From contig NZ_JPUG01000033.1 in assembly GCF_000739015.1 (NCBI RefSeq), forward strand, positions 1-35,698: a stretch of DNA of 35,698 nucleotides. The letters run 5' to 3'. The position numbers were made by a program, and so were the translations under genes. Under the pieces are notes generated by a model. It was not told the DNA's origin and searched no databases. It saw only the letters and a program-made list of their open reading frames with translations. The DNA comes from Microvirga sp. BSC39 (GTDB taxonomy: Bacteria > Pseudomonadota > Alphaproteobacteria > Rhizobiales > Beijerinckiaceae). Each line of letters opens with the position of its first letter. The first letter of the stretch is position 1. Below, piece by piece: positions 15,614-24,287 of this stretch.

Positions 15614-16795
15614 ATGACCAAATCATCCGCCGATCTCCACCAGCCCCTCATCGCGCGCCGCATGGATCGCGTCGCTTCGTTCCTCGCCATGGACGTGCTG
15701 AGCGCCGCGGCCGCAAAGGAGCGGCGGGGAGACAGCGTCATCCATATGGAGGTGGGCCAGCCGTCAGCACCTGCGCCGCGGGTTGCCCGCGAGGCCGCGA
15801 AGGCTGCCCTCGATCTCGGCCGCATCGGCTATACGGAGGCACTGGGCATGTCCGCCCTGCGCGAGCGGATCGCCCGGCATTACAAGGACACCTATGGGGT
15901 GAGCATCGCGCCGGAGCGGGTGGTGGTGACCACCGGCTCCTCCGCCGGGTTCGTGCTGGCCTTCCTGAGCCTCTTCGATCCGGGCCAGCGGGTGGCGATC
16001 ACGGCCCCAGGGTATCCGGCCTATCGCAACATCCTGGAGGCGCTCGGTATCGAGCCGGTGACGATCCCGCTCACCAAGGCGGATGGGTGGATCATGACCG
16101 CCGAGTCCATCGCGAAGGCCCATGCGGAGAAGCCCCTGCACGGCATCCTGGCCATGAGCCCGGCCAATCCCTCCGGCACCATGATCGGCCGCGAGGCGCT
16201 GGCCGAGCTCGGCGAGACCTGCCGCCGCCTGGGGCTGTGGTTCGTGTCCGACGAGATCTATCACGGCCTCACCTATGGCGAGCCCGCCTCGACGGCGCTC
16301 ACCTCCGACGACGACGCGGTGGTGATCAACTCGTTCTCCAAGTATTACTGCATGACCGGCTGGCGCATCGGCTGGAACGTGGTGCCGGAGCGGCTGGTGC
16401 GACCCATCGAGCGGCTGGCGCAGAACCTCTACATCTCGCCGCCCTACCTCTCGCAGGTGGCTGCGCTCGCCGCCTTCGACGCCATGGAGGAGTTGGAGGC
16501 CGTCAAGGCCGGATACGCCCGCAACCGCGCCTATCTGCTGGAGGAACTGCCCAAGGTCGGCATCACCGAGATGCACCCGGTGGACGGGGCCTTCTACATC
16601 TACGCCGATATCGCCCGCTTCACGAACGATTCCATTGGATTCTCGAAGCGCATGCTGGAGGAGGCTGGCGTCGCCGCAACCCCGGGCCTTGATTTCGATC
16701 CGCTGGAGGGTTCGCACTACCTGCGCCTGTCCTTCGCCGGTTCCGAGAACGATTGCCGCGAGACGGTGGCGCGGTTGAGGGGGTGGCTGAAGTGA
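15614..16795 (+). CDS. Class I/II pyridoxal-phosphate aminotransferase
   Basis: A 393-residue fold-type I aminotransferase that moves an amino group between an amino acid and a 2-oxo acid. Seen in order: HMEVGQPSAPAPR near residue 39, IGYTEALGMSALRERIARHY near 72-91, TTGSSAGFVLAF near 109 (phosphate/PLP contact), APGYPAYRNILEALG near 134, SPANPSGTMIG near 178 (Asn of the PLP ring), VSDEIYHGLTYG near 210 (Asp that pairs with PLP nitrogen), SFSKYYCMTGWRIGW with the Schiff-base lysine K243, and YLRLSFAGS near the end with the carboxylate-binding Arg. Substrate cannot be assigned from sequence. The frame is open to 15503, but that extension overlaps repeat copy C, so ATG 15614 (or 15662) is preferred. 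Confidence 0.93.
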   Translation: MTKSSADLHQPLIARRMDRVASFLAMDVLSAAAAKERRGDSVIHMEVGQPSAPAPRVAREAAKAALDLGRIGYTEALGMSALRERIARHYKDTYGVSIAPERVVVTTGSSAGFVLAFLSLFDPGQRVAITAPGYPAYRNILEALGIEPVTIPLTKADGWIMTAESIAKAHAEKPLHGILAMSPANPSGTMIGREALAELGETCRRLGLWFVSDEIYHGLTYGEPASTALTSDDDAVVINSFSKYYCMTGWRIGWNVVPERLVRPIERLAQNLYISPPYLSQVAALAAFDAMEELEAVKAGYARNRAYLLEELPKVGITEMHPVDGAFYIYADIARFTNDSIGFSKRMLEEAGVAATPGLDFDPLEGSHYLRLSFAGSENDCRETVARLRGWLK

Positions 16796-16805
16796 CGCCG
16801 CTCGC

Positions 16806-16950
16806 TGTGATTCCGGGGCCGCATAGCGGAGCCCGGAATCGATAAGCACCAACATCGCAGGATAGAACGCAGCGGTTTCGGTAGCGGGTTCTTCGAGCGG
16901 CGTCGTGTTTATGGATTCCGGGCTCGGCCTATGGCCGCCCCGGAATGACA
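16806..16950. repeat. Interspersed palindromic repeat, copy D
   Basis: Long form like copy B. Left arm tgtgattccggggccgc plus agcggagcccggaatc; right arm ggattccgggctcgg then gccgccccggaatgaca. The centre (about 50 bases) is unrelated to that of copy B. It lies between the aminotransferase stop and the rne terminator. Confidence 0.8.
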
Positions 16951-16961
16951 GTGGAAGCTGA

Positions 16962-17000
16962 AAGAAAAATGCCCGGCTTCGAGCCGGGCATTTCTTTTTT
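16962..17000. terminator. Bidirectional intrinsic terminator (rne / aminotransferase)
   Basis: A perfect 12-bp stem (16967-16978 with 16982-16993) has an A-rich left side and a T-run (16995-17000) on the right, so it can end transcription from both the aminotransferase side and rne, whose stop is at 17005-17007. Confidence 0.88.
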
Positions 17001-17004
17001 CGAT

Positions 17005-19713
17005 TTACGATCCGCTCAGGACCGACTTGGCCTTGGACCACCAGCCGGCGCGCTTGGGGCGCTCCGGGTCGGGCGGGGTCAGCACGACGGCGACCGGCTC
17101 GGGCTCCGGGATGACCGGCGCGGGAGCCACAGGCTCCTCGGCGACGGGCTGTTGCGGAGCCATGATGCGCTCTTCCTGGGCTGCGGGCTTGGGAGCCTCG
17201 GCCACGGGTTGCGAGTCTGCGGGAGAGGTCGCGTCGGAGGCCGGTGCGGCTTCCGCCTGATCGAGGGCAAGGGAGCCTTCCTCCTGGGCGAACTCGCCAT
17301 TCTCGTCGCGACCGCGTCCACGACCGCCGCGGCGACCACGACGGCGGCGACGTCCGCCGCGATCATCCTCGGATTCGCCGGCTTCAGCCGGTGCCGCCTC
17401 GGACGTCTGAGCGTCCGCCTCTTCCTCGCCGGATTCGGATTCTTCACCCTCGGCGCTCTCGTCGCCTTGGTCCGCTCCGGCAGAAGCCTCGCGGTCGCGA
17501 CCCCGACGGCGGCGACGGCGGCGGCGGCGACGACGGTCGCCTTCGCTTTCACCCTCCTCGCTGCGCTCTTCTCCGGCGCGCTCTTCTCCAGCGGCCTGGG
17601 TGTCCTCGGCAGTCTCCTCCTCGGTCTCGACCTCATCCTCCTCGACGGGCTCGTCGATCGGGATGATGGCGTCGATCTGGATGCCGGTCGCGGCCGACTT
17701 GTGCTCCAGCTTGAGGGCGGGCTCGCCGCGCTCGATGGCGTAGGTGGTGTGACCCTGCAGGGTATCGTCGGCCACGATGGAGATCGCGACGCCGAAGCGG
17801 CTCTCCAGCTCGCGCAGGTGAATGCGCTTCTGGTTCAGGATGTAGAAGGCCGCTTCCATCCGGGTGCGAACCACGAGGTTGTAGCCGGAATTCTTGATGA
17901 GGGTTTCCTCGATCGAGCGCAGCACCTGCAGGGCGACGGACGGGGTCGAGCGCACGAAGCCGGTGCCTGCGCAGTGCGGGCAGGGAATCGAGGAGGATTC
18001 GAGCACACCGGTGCGGATGCGCTGGCGCGACATCTCCAGCAGGCCGAAGGGCGAGATGCGGCCCACCTGGATGCGGGCGCGGTCGTTCTTCAGGCACTCG
18101 TTCAGCTTCTTCTCGACGGCGCGGTTGTTCCGCTTCTCCTCCATGTCGATGAAGTCGATCACGATGAGGCCAGCGAGATCGCGCAGGCGCAGCTGGCGGG
18201 CAATTTCCTCGGAGGCTTCGAGGTTCGTGCGGAGAGCCGTGTCCTCGATGTTGTGCTCGCGGGTCGAGCGGCCGGAGTTCACGTCGATGGAGACGAGGGC
18301 TTCCGTCGGGTTGATGACGAGGTAGCCGCCCGACTTGAGCGTCACCACGTTCGAGAACATGGCATCGAGCTGGGCCTCGACGCCGAACTTGGCGAAGAGA
18401 GGCTGCGGATCCCGGTAGGGCTGGACCAGCTTCGAATGGCTCGGCATGAGCATCCGCATGAAGTCCTTGGCCTCGCGGTAGCCGTCCTCGCCGGCGACCA
18501 TCACGTCGTCGATGTCCTTGTTGTAGAGGTCGCGTATGGCGCGCTTGATGAGCGAGCCTTCCTCGTACACGAGGGCAGGGGCGGCGGACTTGAGGGTCAG
18601 CTCGCGCACGCTCTCCCACAGGCGCATGAGGTATTCGTAGTCGCGCTTGATCTCGGGCTTGGTGCGGGAGGCGCCGGCCGTGCGCAGGATGATGCCCATG
18701 CCTTCGGGCACCTCCAGCTCCTGGGCGATTTCCTTCAGGCGCTTGCGGTCGGCCGCGTTGGTGATCTTGCGAGAAATGCCGCCGCCCCGGCCCGTGTTGG
18801 GCATGAGCACCGAATAACGGCCGGCGAGCGACAGGTAGGTGGTGAGCGCCGCGCCCTTGTTGCCGCGCTCTTCCTTGACGACCTGGACCAGCAGGATCTG
18901 GCGGCGCTTGATGACCTCCTGGATCTTGTACTGCTTGCGCGGCGTGCGCCGGCGCTGGGGCATATCCTCGATGGCATCGTCGCCGCCGAGCTGCTCGACG
19001 ATCTCGTGCTCTTCGAGCTCGTCCTCGTCTTCGTCCTCTTTGGACTCATCCTCGTCGGATTCCGTGTCGTCTTCGGTCGAGCGAGCCTCGGTTTCTTCCG
19101 TGGCGTCGTTACCCTGCCGAGCCTCGACATGGGCCGATCCCTCGACGGCCTCAAGGGCATCCTCTTCGGCGGAAGCCACCGCGCCGTTCTCTAGCTGTGA
19201 GGAGGCTTCGGACGTATCTGCGGGGGCGGCCTCGCCGATGGACTCGGTGCCTTCGAAAGCGCCAGTCGACACGCCCTCGGGAGCGGCCTCTACGCCTTCC
19301 TCAGTCCCGGCCTCGGCTTCGGTGGAGACGACGGTCTCGTCGTTCTGGGCCCGCCGCGGCGAGGAACGGCGGCGACGGCCGCCGCGGCTGCTGCGGCGCT
19401 CCTCCTCGTGCTCCTCCTCGCGCTGAGCCTCGGCTTCAGCTTCGAGCAGGGCCTGCCGGTCGGCGACCGGGATCTGGTAGTAATCGGGATGGATTTCGCT
19501 GAAAGCCAGGAACCCGTGGCGGTTTCCGCCGTATTCCACAAAGGCCGCCTGGAGAGACGGTTCGACCCGGGTGACCTTGGCGAGATAGATATTCCCGCGC
19601 AGCTGCTTCCGGTTAGCGGATTCGAAGTCGAATTCTTCGACCTTCTGACCACGTACCACCACGACCCGGGTTTCTTCCGGGTGGGAGGCATCGATGAGCA
19701 TCTTGTTTGCCAT
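17005..19713 (-). CDS. rne: Ribonuclease E/G
   Basis: RNase E cuts AU-rich single-stranded RNA in mRNA decay and in rRNA/tRNA maturation and scaffolds the degradosome. The 902-residue protein starts with MANKMLIDASHPEETRVVVV. The S1 domain (about 35-90 and 262-300) is split by a roughly 170-residue acidic/Arg insertion (92-262), usual for alphaproteobacteria. The catalytic DNase I-like domain carries D477 in VSIDVNSGRSTREHN and D520 in GLIVIDFIDM; the Zn-link is CPHC at 578-581. The C-terminal 250 residues are disordered, with Glu-rich and Arg-tract segments (long RRRRRRRRRR run) that bind RNA and partners. ATG 19713 matches family starts better than the frame's extension to 19782. Its 3' end is at the terminator 16962-17000. 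Confidence 0.96.
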   Translation of the reverse strand: MANKMLIDASHPEETRVVVVRGQKVEEFDFESANRKQLRGNIYLAKVTRVEPSLQAAFVEYGGNRHGFLAFSEIHPDYYQIPVADRQALLEAEAEAQREEEHEEERRSSRGGRRRRSSPRRAQNDETVVSTEAEAGTEEGVEAAPEGVSTGAFEGTESIGEAAPADTSEASSQLENGAVASAEEDALEAVEGSAHVEARQGNDATEETEARSTEDDTESDEDESKEDEDEDELEEHEIVEQLGGDDAIEDMPQRRRTPRKQYKIQEVIKRRQILLVQVVKEERGNKGAALTTYLSLAGRYSVLMPNTGRGGGISRKITNAADRKRLKEIAQELEVPEGMGIILRTAGASRTKPEIKRDYEYLMRLWESVRELTLKSAAPALVYEEGSLIKRAIRDLYNKDIDDVMVAGEDGYREAKDFMRMLMPSHSKLVQPYRDPQPLFAKFGVEAQLDAMFSNVVTLKSGGYLVINPTEALVSIDVNSGRSTREHNIEDTALRTNLEASEEIARQLRLRDLAGLIVIDFIDMEEKRNNRAVEKKLNECLKNDRARIQVGRISPFGLLEMSRQRIRTGVLESSSIPCPHCAGTGFVRSTPSVALQVLRSIEETLIKNSGYNLVVRTRMEAAFYILNQKRIHLRELESRFGVAISIVADDTLQGHTTYAIERGEPALKLEHKSAATGIQIDAIIPIDEPVEEDEVETEEETAEDTQAAGEERAGEERSEEGESEGDRRRRRRRRRRRGRDREASAGADQGDESAEGEESESGEEEADAQTSEAAPAEAGESEDDRGGRRRRRGRRGGRGRGRDENGEFAQEEGSLALDQAEAAPASDATSPADSQPVAEAPKPAAQEERIMAPQQPVAEEPVAPAPVIPEPEPVAVVLTPPDPERPKRAGWWSKAKSVLSGS

Positions 19714-20318
19714 GTTGAACTCTCGACATGGCGATCGAGGGCAGGACCTGAGGCAGGGGCCGCATTGTGGGCGGTAAGGCACGCCGCGAGCGAAGGCGAC
19801 GGGCTGAAATTGCGTTCGGAGTGCTGTCGATCGCCATCCTGCGCCGCGAAGGGGCGCATTCTGGGTTAAATTGGGCCGGCACAGGGCCGGAAAGGGTGGT
19901 GCTGGGGCGTGCGCGAAGGGATACGCGCGATTCGAACGATGCAGAAACGAAGGTCATAGCTGACTTCGTGTGTGCAACCATTCGAGACGGCCCTTTCGTA
20001 GATATCGATGGGCCGGGTGAACCGGCCATCGGCGAGTGGCGACAAGCGTCGCCCTGTGATCCTGTCCGTAGCCTGTCGAGGGTGAGGCGGTCCCTGAAGG
20101 ATCGGTCAACACAACCGTCTCCCTTGGAGCCGCCGTCAGATTCGGCCATGCCGGACGGGATCAAGATCATTACAGATCGAATAGGGCATTTGGCAAGATG
20201 CTGAGTGACTGTGCCATGAATGCAACAGAGTCTCAGTAAACGGCGGGTGAGCGTGAGGTTCCGTTAACCAAACGCTGCCTATGAGTATAGGAAGGACGCT
20301 CGAAACCAGCGATCAGCG
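19714..20318. other. 605-base divergent region between rne and amiC
   Basis: No conserved coding frame is visible. It must hold the rne and amiC promoters and probably a long rne leader, expected since RNase E genes are often autoregulated through their 5' UTR. Small GC-rich hairpins occur (for example about 19841-19860 and 19875-19889), but I cannot identify a conserved RNA family. An alphaproteobacterial 'CCGTTAACC' sequence near 20262-20270 lies about 50 bases before amiC. Confidence 0.45.
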
Positions 20319-21563
20319 ATGCCTCTTTCCCTCTTCATACGCCTTGTCGGCGCCTGCCTCGTGGCGATCCTCCTCGCCGCCGGGACCGGGCGTGCCTGGG
20401 CGGCGGGAGACGGCGCGAAGCCCTCGACTCCGATCATCGCAGCAGCCGCCGCCATCGAGACTGACGGGGCGAAGACCCGGTTCAAGGTGACCCTGTCAAA
20501 GCCGGTGACCGCGCAGGTCTCCCTCATGGAGCGTCCAGACAGGCTCGTCATCGACCTGCCGGAGGTGGCCTTCCATCTGCCGGCCGAGGCCGGGCGCAGC
20601 AAGGAAGGGCTCATCGCCTCTTACCGCTACGGTCTTTTCGCGCCGGGCCGCTCCCGGGTGGTGATGGAGCTGGCGCAGCCGGCAGTCGTGTCCGGCCTGA
20701 CGACGTCGCCTGATTCCACGGGAGCGGCCACGATCCTGACCATCGAACTCTCCCGCGTTGACCGGGAGGAGTTCCGCAGGACCGCATCGGGCAGCTCCGC
20801 TCCGGCGAAAGAGGGGCCCGGGCCCGCCGTGCAGGCGACGAAGGATGCCCGCCCGGTGATCATGATCGATCCCGGCCATGGCGGCATCGATCCGGGCGCA
20901 GCGGCTTCCTCGGGCAGCGTGGCCGAGAAGGATCTGGTGCTCTCCTTTGCCCAAAGGCTGAGGAAGAAGCTTGAGGACAGCGGGCGCTACAAGGTGCTCA
21001 TGACCCGCGACCAGGATGTGTTCGTCTCCCTGGGCGACCGGGTGCGGGCCGCGCGGGCCGCCCAGGCGGACCTCTTCATCTCGATCCATGCGGATTCGAT
21101 CTCGGGCGGGCAGGACGTGCGCGGGCTGACGGTCTATACCGGGTCCGAGCGGGCGTCCGATGCCGACTCAGCCCGGCTGGCGGACCGCGAAAACAAGGCC
21201 GACGCAGTGGCCGGAGTCGAGTCGGGCGATATGCCTGATGACGTGTCCGACATCCTGATGGACCTGACCCTGCGGGAGACCCGGGGCTTCTCCCACGGCT
21301 TCGCTTCCCGCCTCGTGGGCGAGTTCGATTCCGTCGCCCGCCTCAACAAGAACCCCCACCGGCAGGCCCGCTTCCAGGTGCTGCGGGCGCACGATGTGCC
21401 GTCGGTTCTTGTCGAACTTGGCTATCTGTCCAGCCAAAAAGACTTAGATTTGTTGATGTCCGAGGAATGGCGGGCCAAGATGGTCTCGGCCATGTCGAAT
21501 GCCGTGGATCGATTTTTCGCGACCCGGCTCGCCCGGAGGGGTGCTGCCGCAGTTTTACCATAG
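20319..21563 (+). CDS. amiC: N-acetylmuramoyl-L-alanine amidase with AMIN domain (AmiC-like)
   Basis: A periplasmic zinc amidase that cleaves the bond between MurNAc and the stem peptide, needed for daughter-cell separation. The 414-residue protein has a signal peptide (about 1-28, ending GRAWA), an AMIN domain at about 40-145 (FKVTLSKPVTAQVSLMERPD then RLVIDLPEVAFHLP) that targets it to the division site, a short linker, and an Amidase_3 domain at about 179-405. Zinc and catalytic residues are visible: H187 in IMIDPGHGGIDPGA, E203 in VAEKDLVLSF, H257 in LFISIHADS and E366 in VLVELGYLSS. An insertion at about 280-325 between the last zinc histidine and catalytic Glu resembles the EnvC-regulated autoinhibitory helix. 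mrcA follows 95 bases later on the same strand. Confidence 0.94.
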   Translation: MPLSLFIRLVGACLVAILLAAGTGRAWAAGDGAKPSTPIIAAAAAIETDGAKTRFKVTLSKPVTAQVSLMERPDRLVIDLPEVAFHLPAEAGRSKEGLIASYRYGLFAPGRSRVVMELAQPAVVSGLTTSPDSTGAATILTIELSRVDREEFRRTASGSSAPAKEGPGPAVQATKDARPVIMIDPGHGGIDPGAAASSGSVAEKDLVLSFAQRLRKKLEDSGRYKVLMTRDQDVFVSLGDRVRAARAAQADLFISIHADSISGGQDVRGLTVYTGSERASDADSARLADRENKADAVAGVESGDMPDDVSDILMDLTLRETRGFSHGFASRLVGEFDSVARLNKNPHRQARFQVLRAHDVPSVLVELGYLSSQKDLDLLMSEEWRAKMVSAMSNAVDRFFATRLARRGAAAVLP

Positions 21564-21639
21564 AGTGGGTGTGGATACCCGTAGCGGGGGCGCGATTCAT
21601 CGGCTAACGAGGGTCCGCGTTTCAAAATCTACATAAACG

Positions 21640-21655
21640 GGCGCCTGAAGGCGCC
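21640..21655 (+). promoter_or_regulatory. Hairpin masking the mrcA ribosome binding site
   Basis: GGCGCC-TGAA-GGCGCC forms a 6-bp GC stem that ends three bases before the ATG. The best Shine-Dalgarno (GAAGG, 21647-21651) lies in its loop and 3' arm, so folding would limit translation. Confidence 0.45.
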
Positions 21656-21658
21656 GTC

Positions 21659-24121
21659 ATGGAACACCTTCGGATGCGCTTCGTCCTACGATTTTTCGGC
21701 TTTCTCTTCAGCGTTGGAGCGATCTTCTTCCTGATCGGCGCTGTCGGGCTCGCCTATGGATTCTGGTTCTATTCGAAGGATCTGCCGGATCACGCCCAGT
21801 TGGCCAATTACGAGCCGCCGGTGATGACCCGAATCCATGCCTCCGACGGCAGTCTGATCGCAGAATATGCCCGCGAGCGCCGGCTCTATGTGCCGATCGA
21901 CTCTGTGCCCAAGCTCGTAATCGGCGCCTTCCTGTCGGCCGAGGACAAGAACTTCTACAAGCACCCCGGTATCGACCCCGAGGGTCTCATCCGAGCTGTC
22001 GTGGTCAACCTGCGCTCGGGCGGATCGCGGGAGCAGGGCGCCTCCACGATCACCCAGCAGGTTGCCAAAAACTTCCTTGTCGGCAACGAGAAGAGCTACG
22101 AGCGCAAGATCCGCGAGGCGCTGATCGCGCTGCGCATGGAGTCGACCTTCTCCAAGGAGAAGATCCTCGAGCTCTATCTCAACGAGATCTTCCTCGGGAC
22201 CCTGACCCCGGGGCGCAATCTGCACGGCATCGCCGCAGCGGCCTTGGACTATTTCGGCAAGTCGATCCACGAACTGACCATTGCTGAATCGGCCTATATT
22301 GCCGCCTTGCCGAAGGGCCCGAACAACTACCACCCGTTTCGCCAGCGCAAGGCTGCCGTCGAGCGCCGGAACTGGGTGATCGAGCGCATGGCCGTCAACG
22401 GCTACATCTCCAAGGAGGCGGCGGAGGAGGCCCAGAAGGAGCCGCTCAACGTCAAGCCGCGGAACGTGTCCCCGAACAGCATTGCGTCGGGTTATTTCGC
22501 CGAAGGCGTACGTCGCGACATCGCGGAACGCTATGGCGAGGAGACCCTCTACGAGGGCGGTCTGCTGATCCGCTCGACCCTCGATCCCAAGATGCAGGCC
22601 ATGGCCCGCAAATCCCTCGTGGACGGCCTCGTGCGCTTCGATGAGGCGCGCGGCTGGCGCGGGGCGCAGCAGAAGATCGACCTGGCAGGCCGCGAATGGG
22701 GTCTCGCCCTATCCGAGGTGCCGATTCTCGGCGACGTCCAGCCGTGGCGCCTTGCGGTGGTGCTGGAGGTTGCGCGCGGGCAGGCCAAGGTCGGCCTGCA
22801 GCCCAGGCGGGAGGCCTCCGGCCAGGTGGTGAAGGACCGCGAAACCGGCATTGTCGGGGCCGACGGTGTGAAGTGGACGCGCCGACCCGTCGAGCGTGCC
22901 GTTGCCGTTGGCGACGTGGTCTATGTGGAGCCTCTGGCCGACAAGGAGGGGCAGTTCCGCCTGCGCCAGATCCCGGAGATCTCCGGCGCCATCGTGGCCA
23001 TGGACCCGAACACGGGCCGTGTGCACGCTATGGTGGGCGGCTTCTCCTACGACCAGAGCGAATTCAACCGGGCCATCCAGGCCATGCGCCAGCCGGGCTC
23101 GTCGTTCAAGCCGCTCGTTTACGCGACAGCCCTCGACAACGGCTATACGCCTTCGTCCCAGATCATGGACGCGCCCTTCGTGCTCGACATGGGGCCGGGC
23201 CAGGAGGCGTGGGCGCCCAAGAACTACGACGGCAAGGCGGGCGGCCTGCGCACCCTGCGCTATGGCATCGAGCATTCCAAGAACCTGATGACCGTCCGCC
23301 TCTCCAACGAGGTCGGTATGCCGGTGATCTCGGAATACTCCAGGCGTTTCGGCGTTTATGACGACATGCTGCCGCTGCTCTCCATGTCGCTGGGTGCCGG
23401 CGAGACGACCGTCATGCGCATGACGGCGGCCTATTCCATGTTCGTCAACGGCGGACGCCGCATCAAGCCCACCCTCATCGACCAGATCCAGGACCGCAAC
23501 GGCCGCACGATCTACCGTCACGACGACCGCAAATGCGCGAACTGCAATGCGGAGAAGTGGGATGGCGGCGCGGCGCCGAAGCTTGCCGAGAACCGCGAGC
23601 AGGTGATCGATCCCCTCACGGCGTATCAGATGACCTCGATCCTGGAAGGCGTGGTCCAGCGCGGCACCGCCCAGACGGTCAAGGCGGTGGGCAAGCCGCT
23701 CGCAGGCAAGACCGGCACCACCAACGACGCCAAGGACGTGTGGTTTGTCGGCTTCTCGCCGGATCTCGCCGTCGGCGTGTTCCTGGGCTACGACCAGCCG
23801 AAGTCGCTCGGCAATGCGGCCACTGCCGGCCAGTATGCCGCGCCGGTGTTCCGCGACTTCATGCAGATGGCCCTGAAGGACAAGCCCGCGACCCCGTTCC
23901 GCGTGCCGCCCGGAATCAAGCTCATCCGCGTCAACGCCTCCACCGGTACCCGCGCGGGCGGCGAGGGCGGCGGCACGATCCTTGAGGCCTTCAAGCCTGG
24001 GCAGTCCCCGCCGGAATTCGTCCCGCCGGAGCCTGAGGAGATCCCGCAGGCTGAGTACGCGCCTGCTCCTCCAGGAGCGCCCCGGCAGGCCGGAGGCGTG
24101 GGGCCCGGCGGATTGTACTGA
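21659..24121 (+). CDS. mrcA: Penicillin-binding protein 1A
   Basis: A bifunctional peptidoglycan synthase: glycosyltransferase polymerises lipid II and transpeptidase cross-links stem peptides in the periplasm. The 820-residue protein has one N-terminal membrane segment (about 9-37). The glycosyltransferase domain shows SAEDKNFYKHPGID with catalytic E95, GASTITQQVAKNF near 126 and RKIREALIALRMES near 147. An OB-like domain follows at about 320-440. The transpeptidase has QPGSSFKPLVYA with nucleophile S481 and K484, SKNLMTVRLS near 540 and KTGTT at 684-688. The C-terminus is Pro/Gly-rich. Start ATG 21659 uses GAAGG; the alternative 21674 has no ribosome binding site. It lies between amiC and prfB in the common alphaproteobacterial order. 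Confidence 0.96.
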   Translation: MEHLRMRFVLRFFGFLFSVGAIFFLIGAVGLAYGFWFYSKDLPDHAQLANYEPPVMTRIHASDGSLIAEYARERRLYVPIDSVPKLVIGAFLSAEDKNFYKHPGIDPEGLIRAVVVNLRSGGSREQGASTITQQVAKNFLVGNEKSYERKIREALIALRMESTFSKEKILELYLNEIFLGTLTPGRNLHGIAAAALDYFGKSIHELTIAESAYIAALPKGPNNYHPFRQRKAAVERRNWVIERMAVNGYISKEAAEEAQKEPLNVKPRNVSPNSIASGYFAEGVRRDIAERYGEETLYEGGLLIRSTLDPKMQAMARKSLVDGLVRFDEARGWRGAQQKIDLAGREWGLALSEVPILGDVQPWRLAVVLEVARGQAKVGLQPRREASGQVVKDRETGIVGADGVKWTRRPVERAVAVGDVVYVEPLADKEGQFRLRQIPEISGAIVAMDPNTGRVHAMVGGFSYDQSEFNRAIQAMRQPGSSFKPLVYATALDNGYTPSSQIMDAPFVLDMGPGQEAWAPKNYDGKAGGLRTLRYGIEHSKNLMTVRLSNEVGMPVISEYSRRFGVYDDMLPLLSMSLGAGETTVMRMTAAYSMFVNGGRRIKPTLIDQIQDRNGRTIYRHDDRKCANCNAEKWDGGAAPKLAENREQVIDPLTAYQMTSILEGVVQRGTAQTVKAVGKPLAGKTGTTNDAKDVWFVGFSPDLAVGVFLGYDQPKSLGNAATAGQYAAPVFRDFMQMALKDKPATPFRVPPGIKLIRVNASTGTRAGGEGGGTILEAFKPGQSPPEFVPPEPEEIPQAEYAPAPPGAPRQAGGVGPGGLY

Positions 24122-24166
24122 CAGGCTCTCGTCGCCATATCGATACCCATCCATATCAGGAACACC

Positions 24167-24202
24167 GGAAGCCCTCCCGCCACGCCAGGCGGGAGGGCTT
24201 CC
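24167..24202 (+). terminator. 15-bp hairpin between mrcA and prfB
   Basis: A perfect 15-bp GC-rich stem (24167-24181 with 24188-24202) with a 6-nt loop follows mrcA by 45 bases. No T-run follows, so it may stabilise the mrcA mRNA or act with Rho rather than terminate by itself. Confidence 0.5.
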
Positions 24203-24287
24203 GCCGACAGGCTCAAAGTGCATTCCCCTTTGGGACCCGATGCTCTAAGACGCCGTCATCACAGGCACGGACAGAACGAACGGAACA

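Noticed and set aside
16945..19194. 749-codon plus-strand open frame opposite rne
   Set aside because: It mirrors the acidic and Arg-rich codons of RNase E and has no independent features.
22709..24223. 504-codon minus-strand open frame opposite mrcA
   Set aside because: Antisense shadow; composition and absence of motifs match the other shadows.
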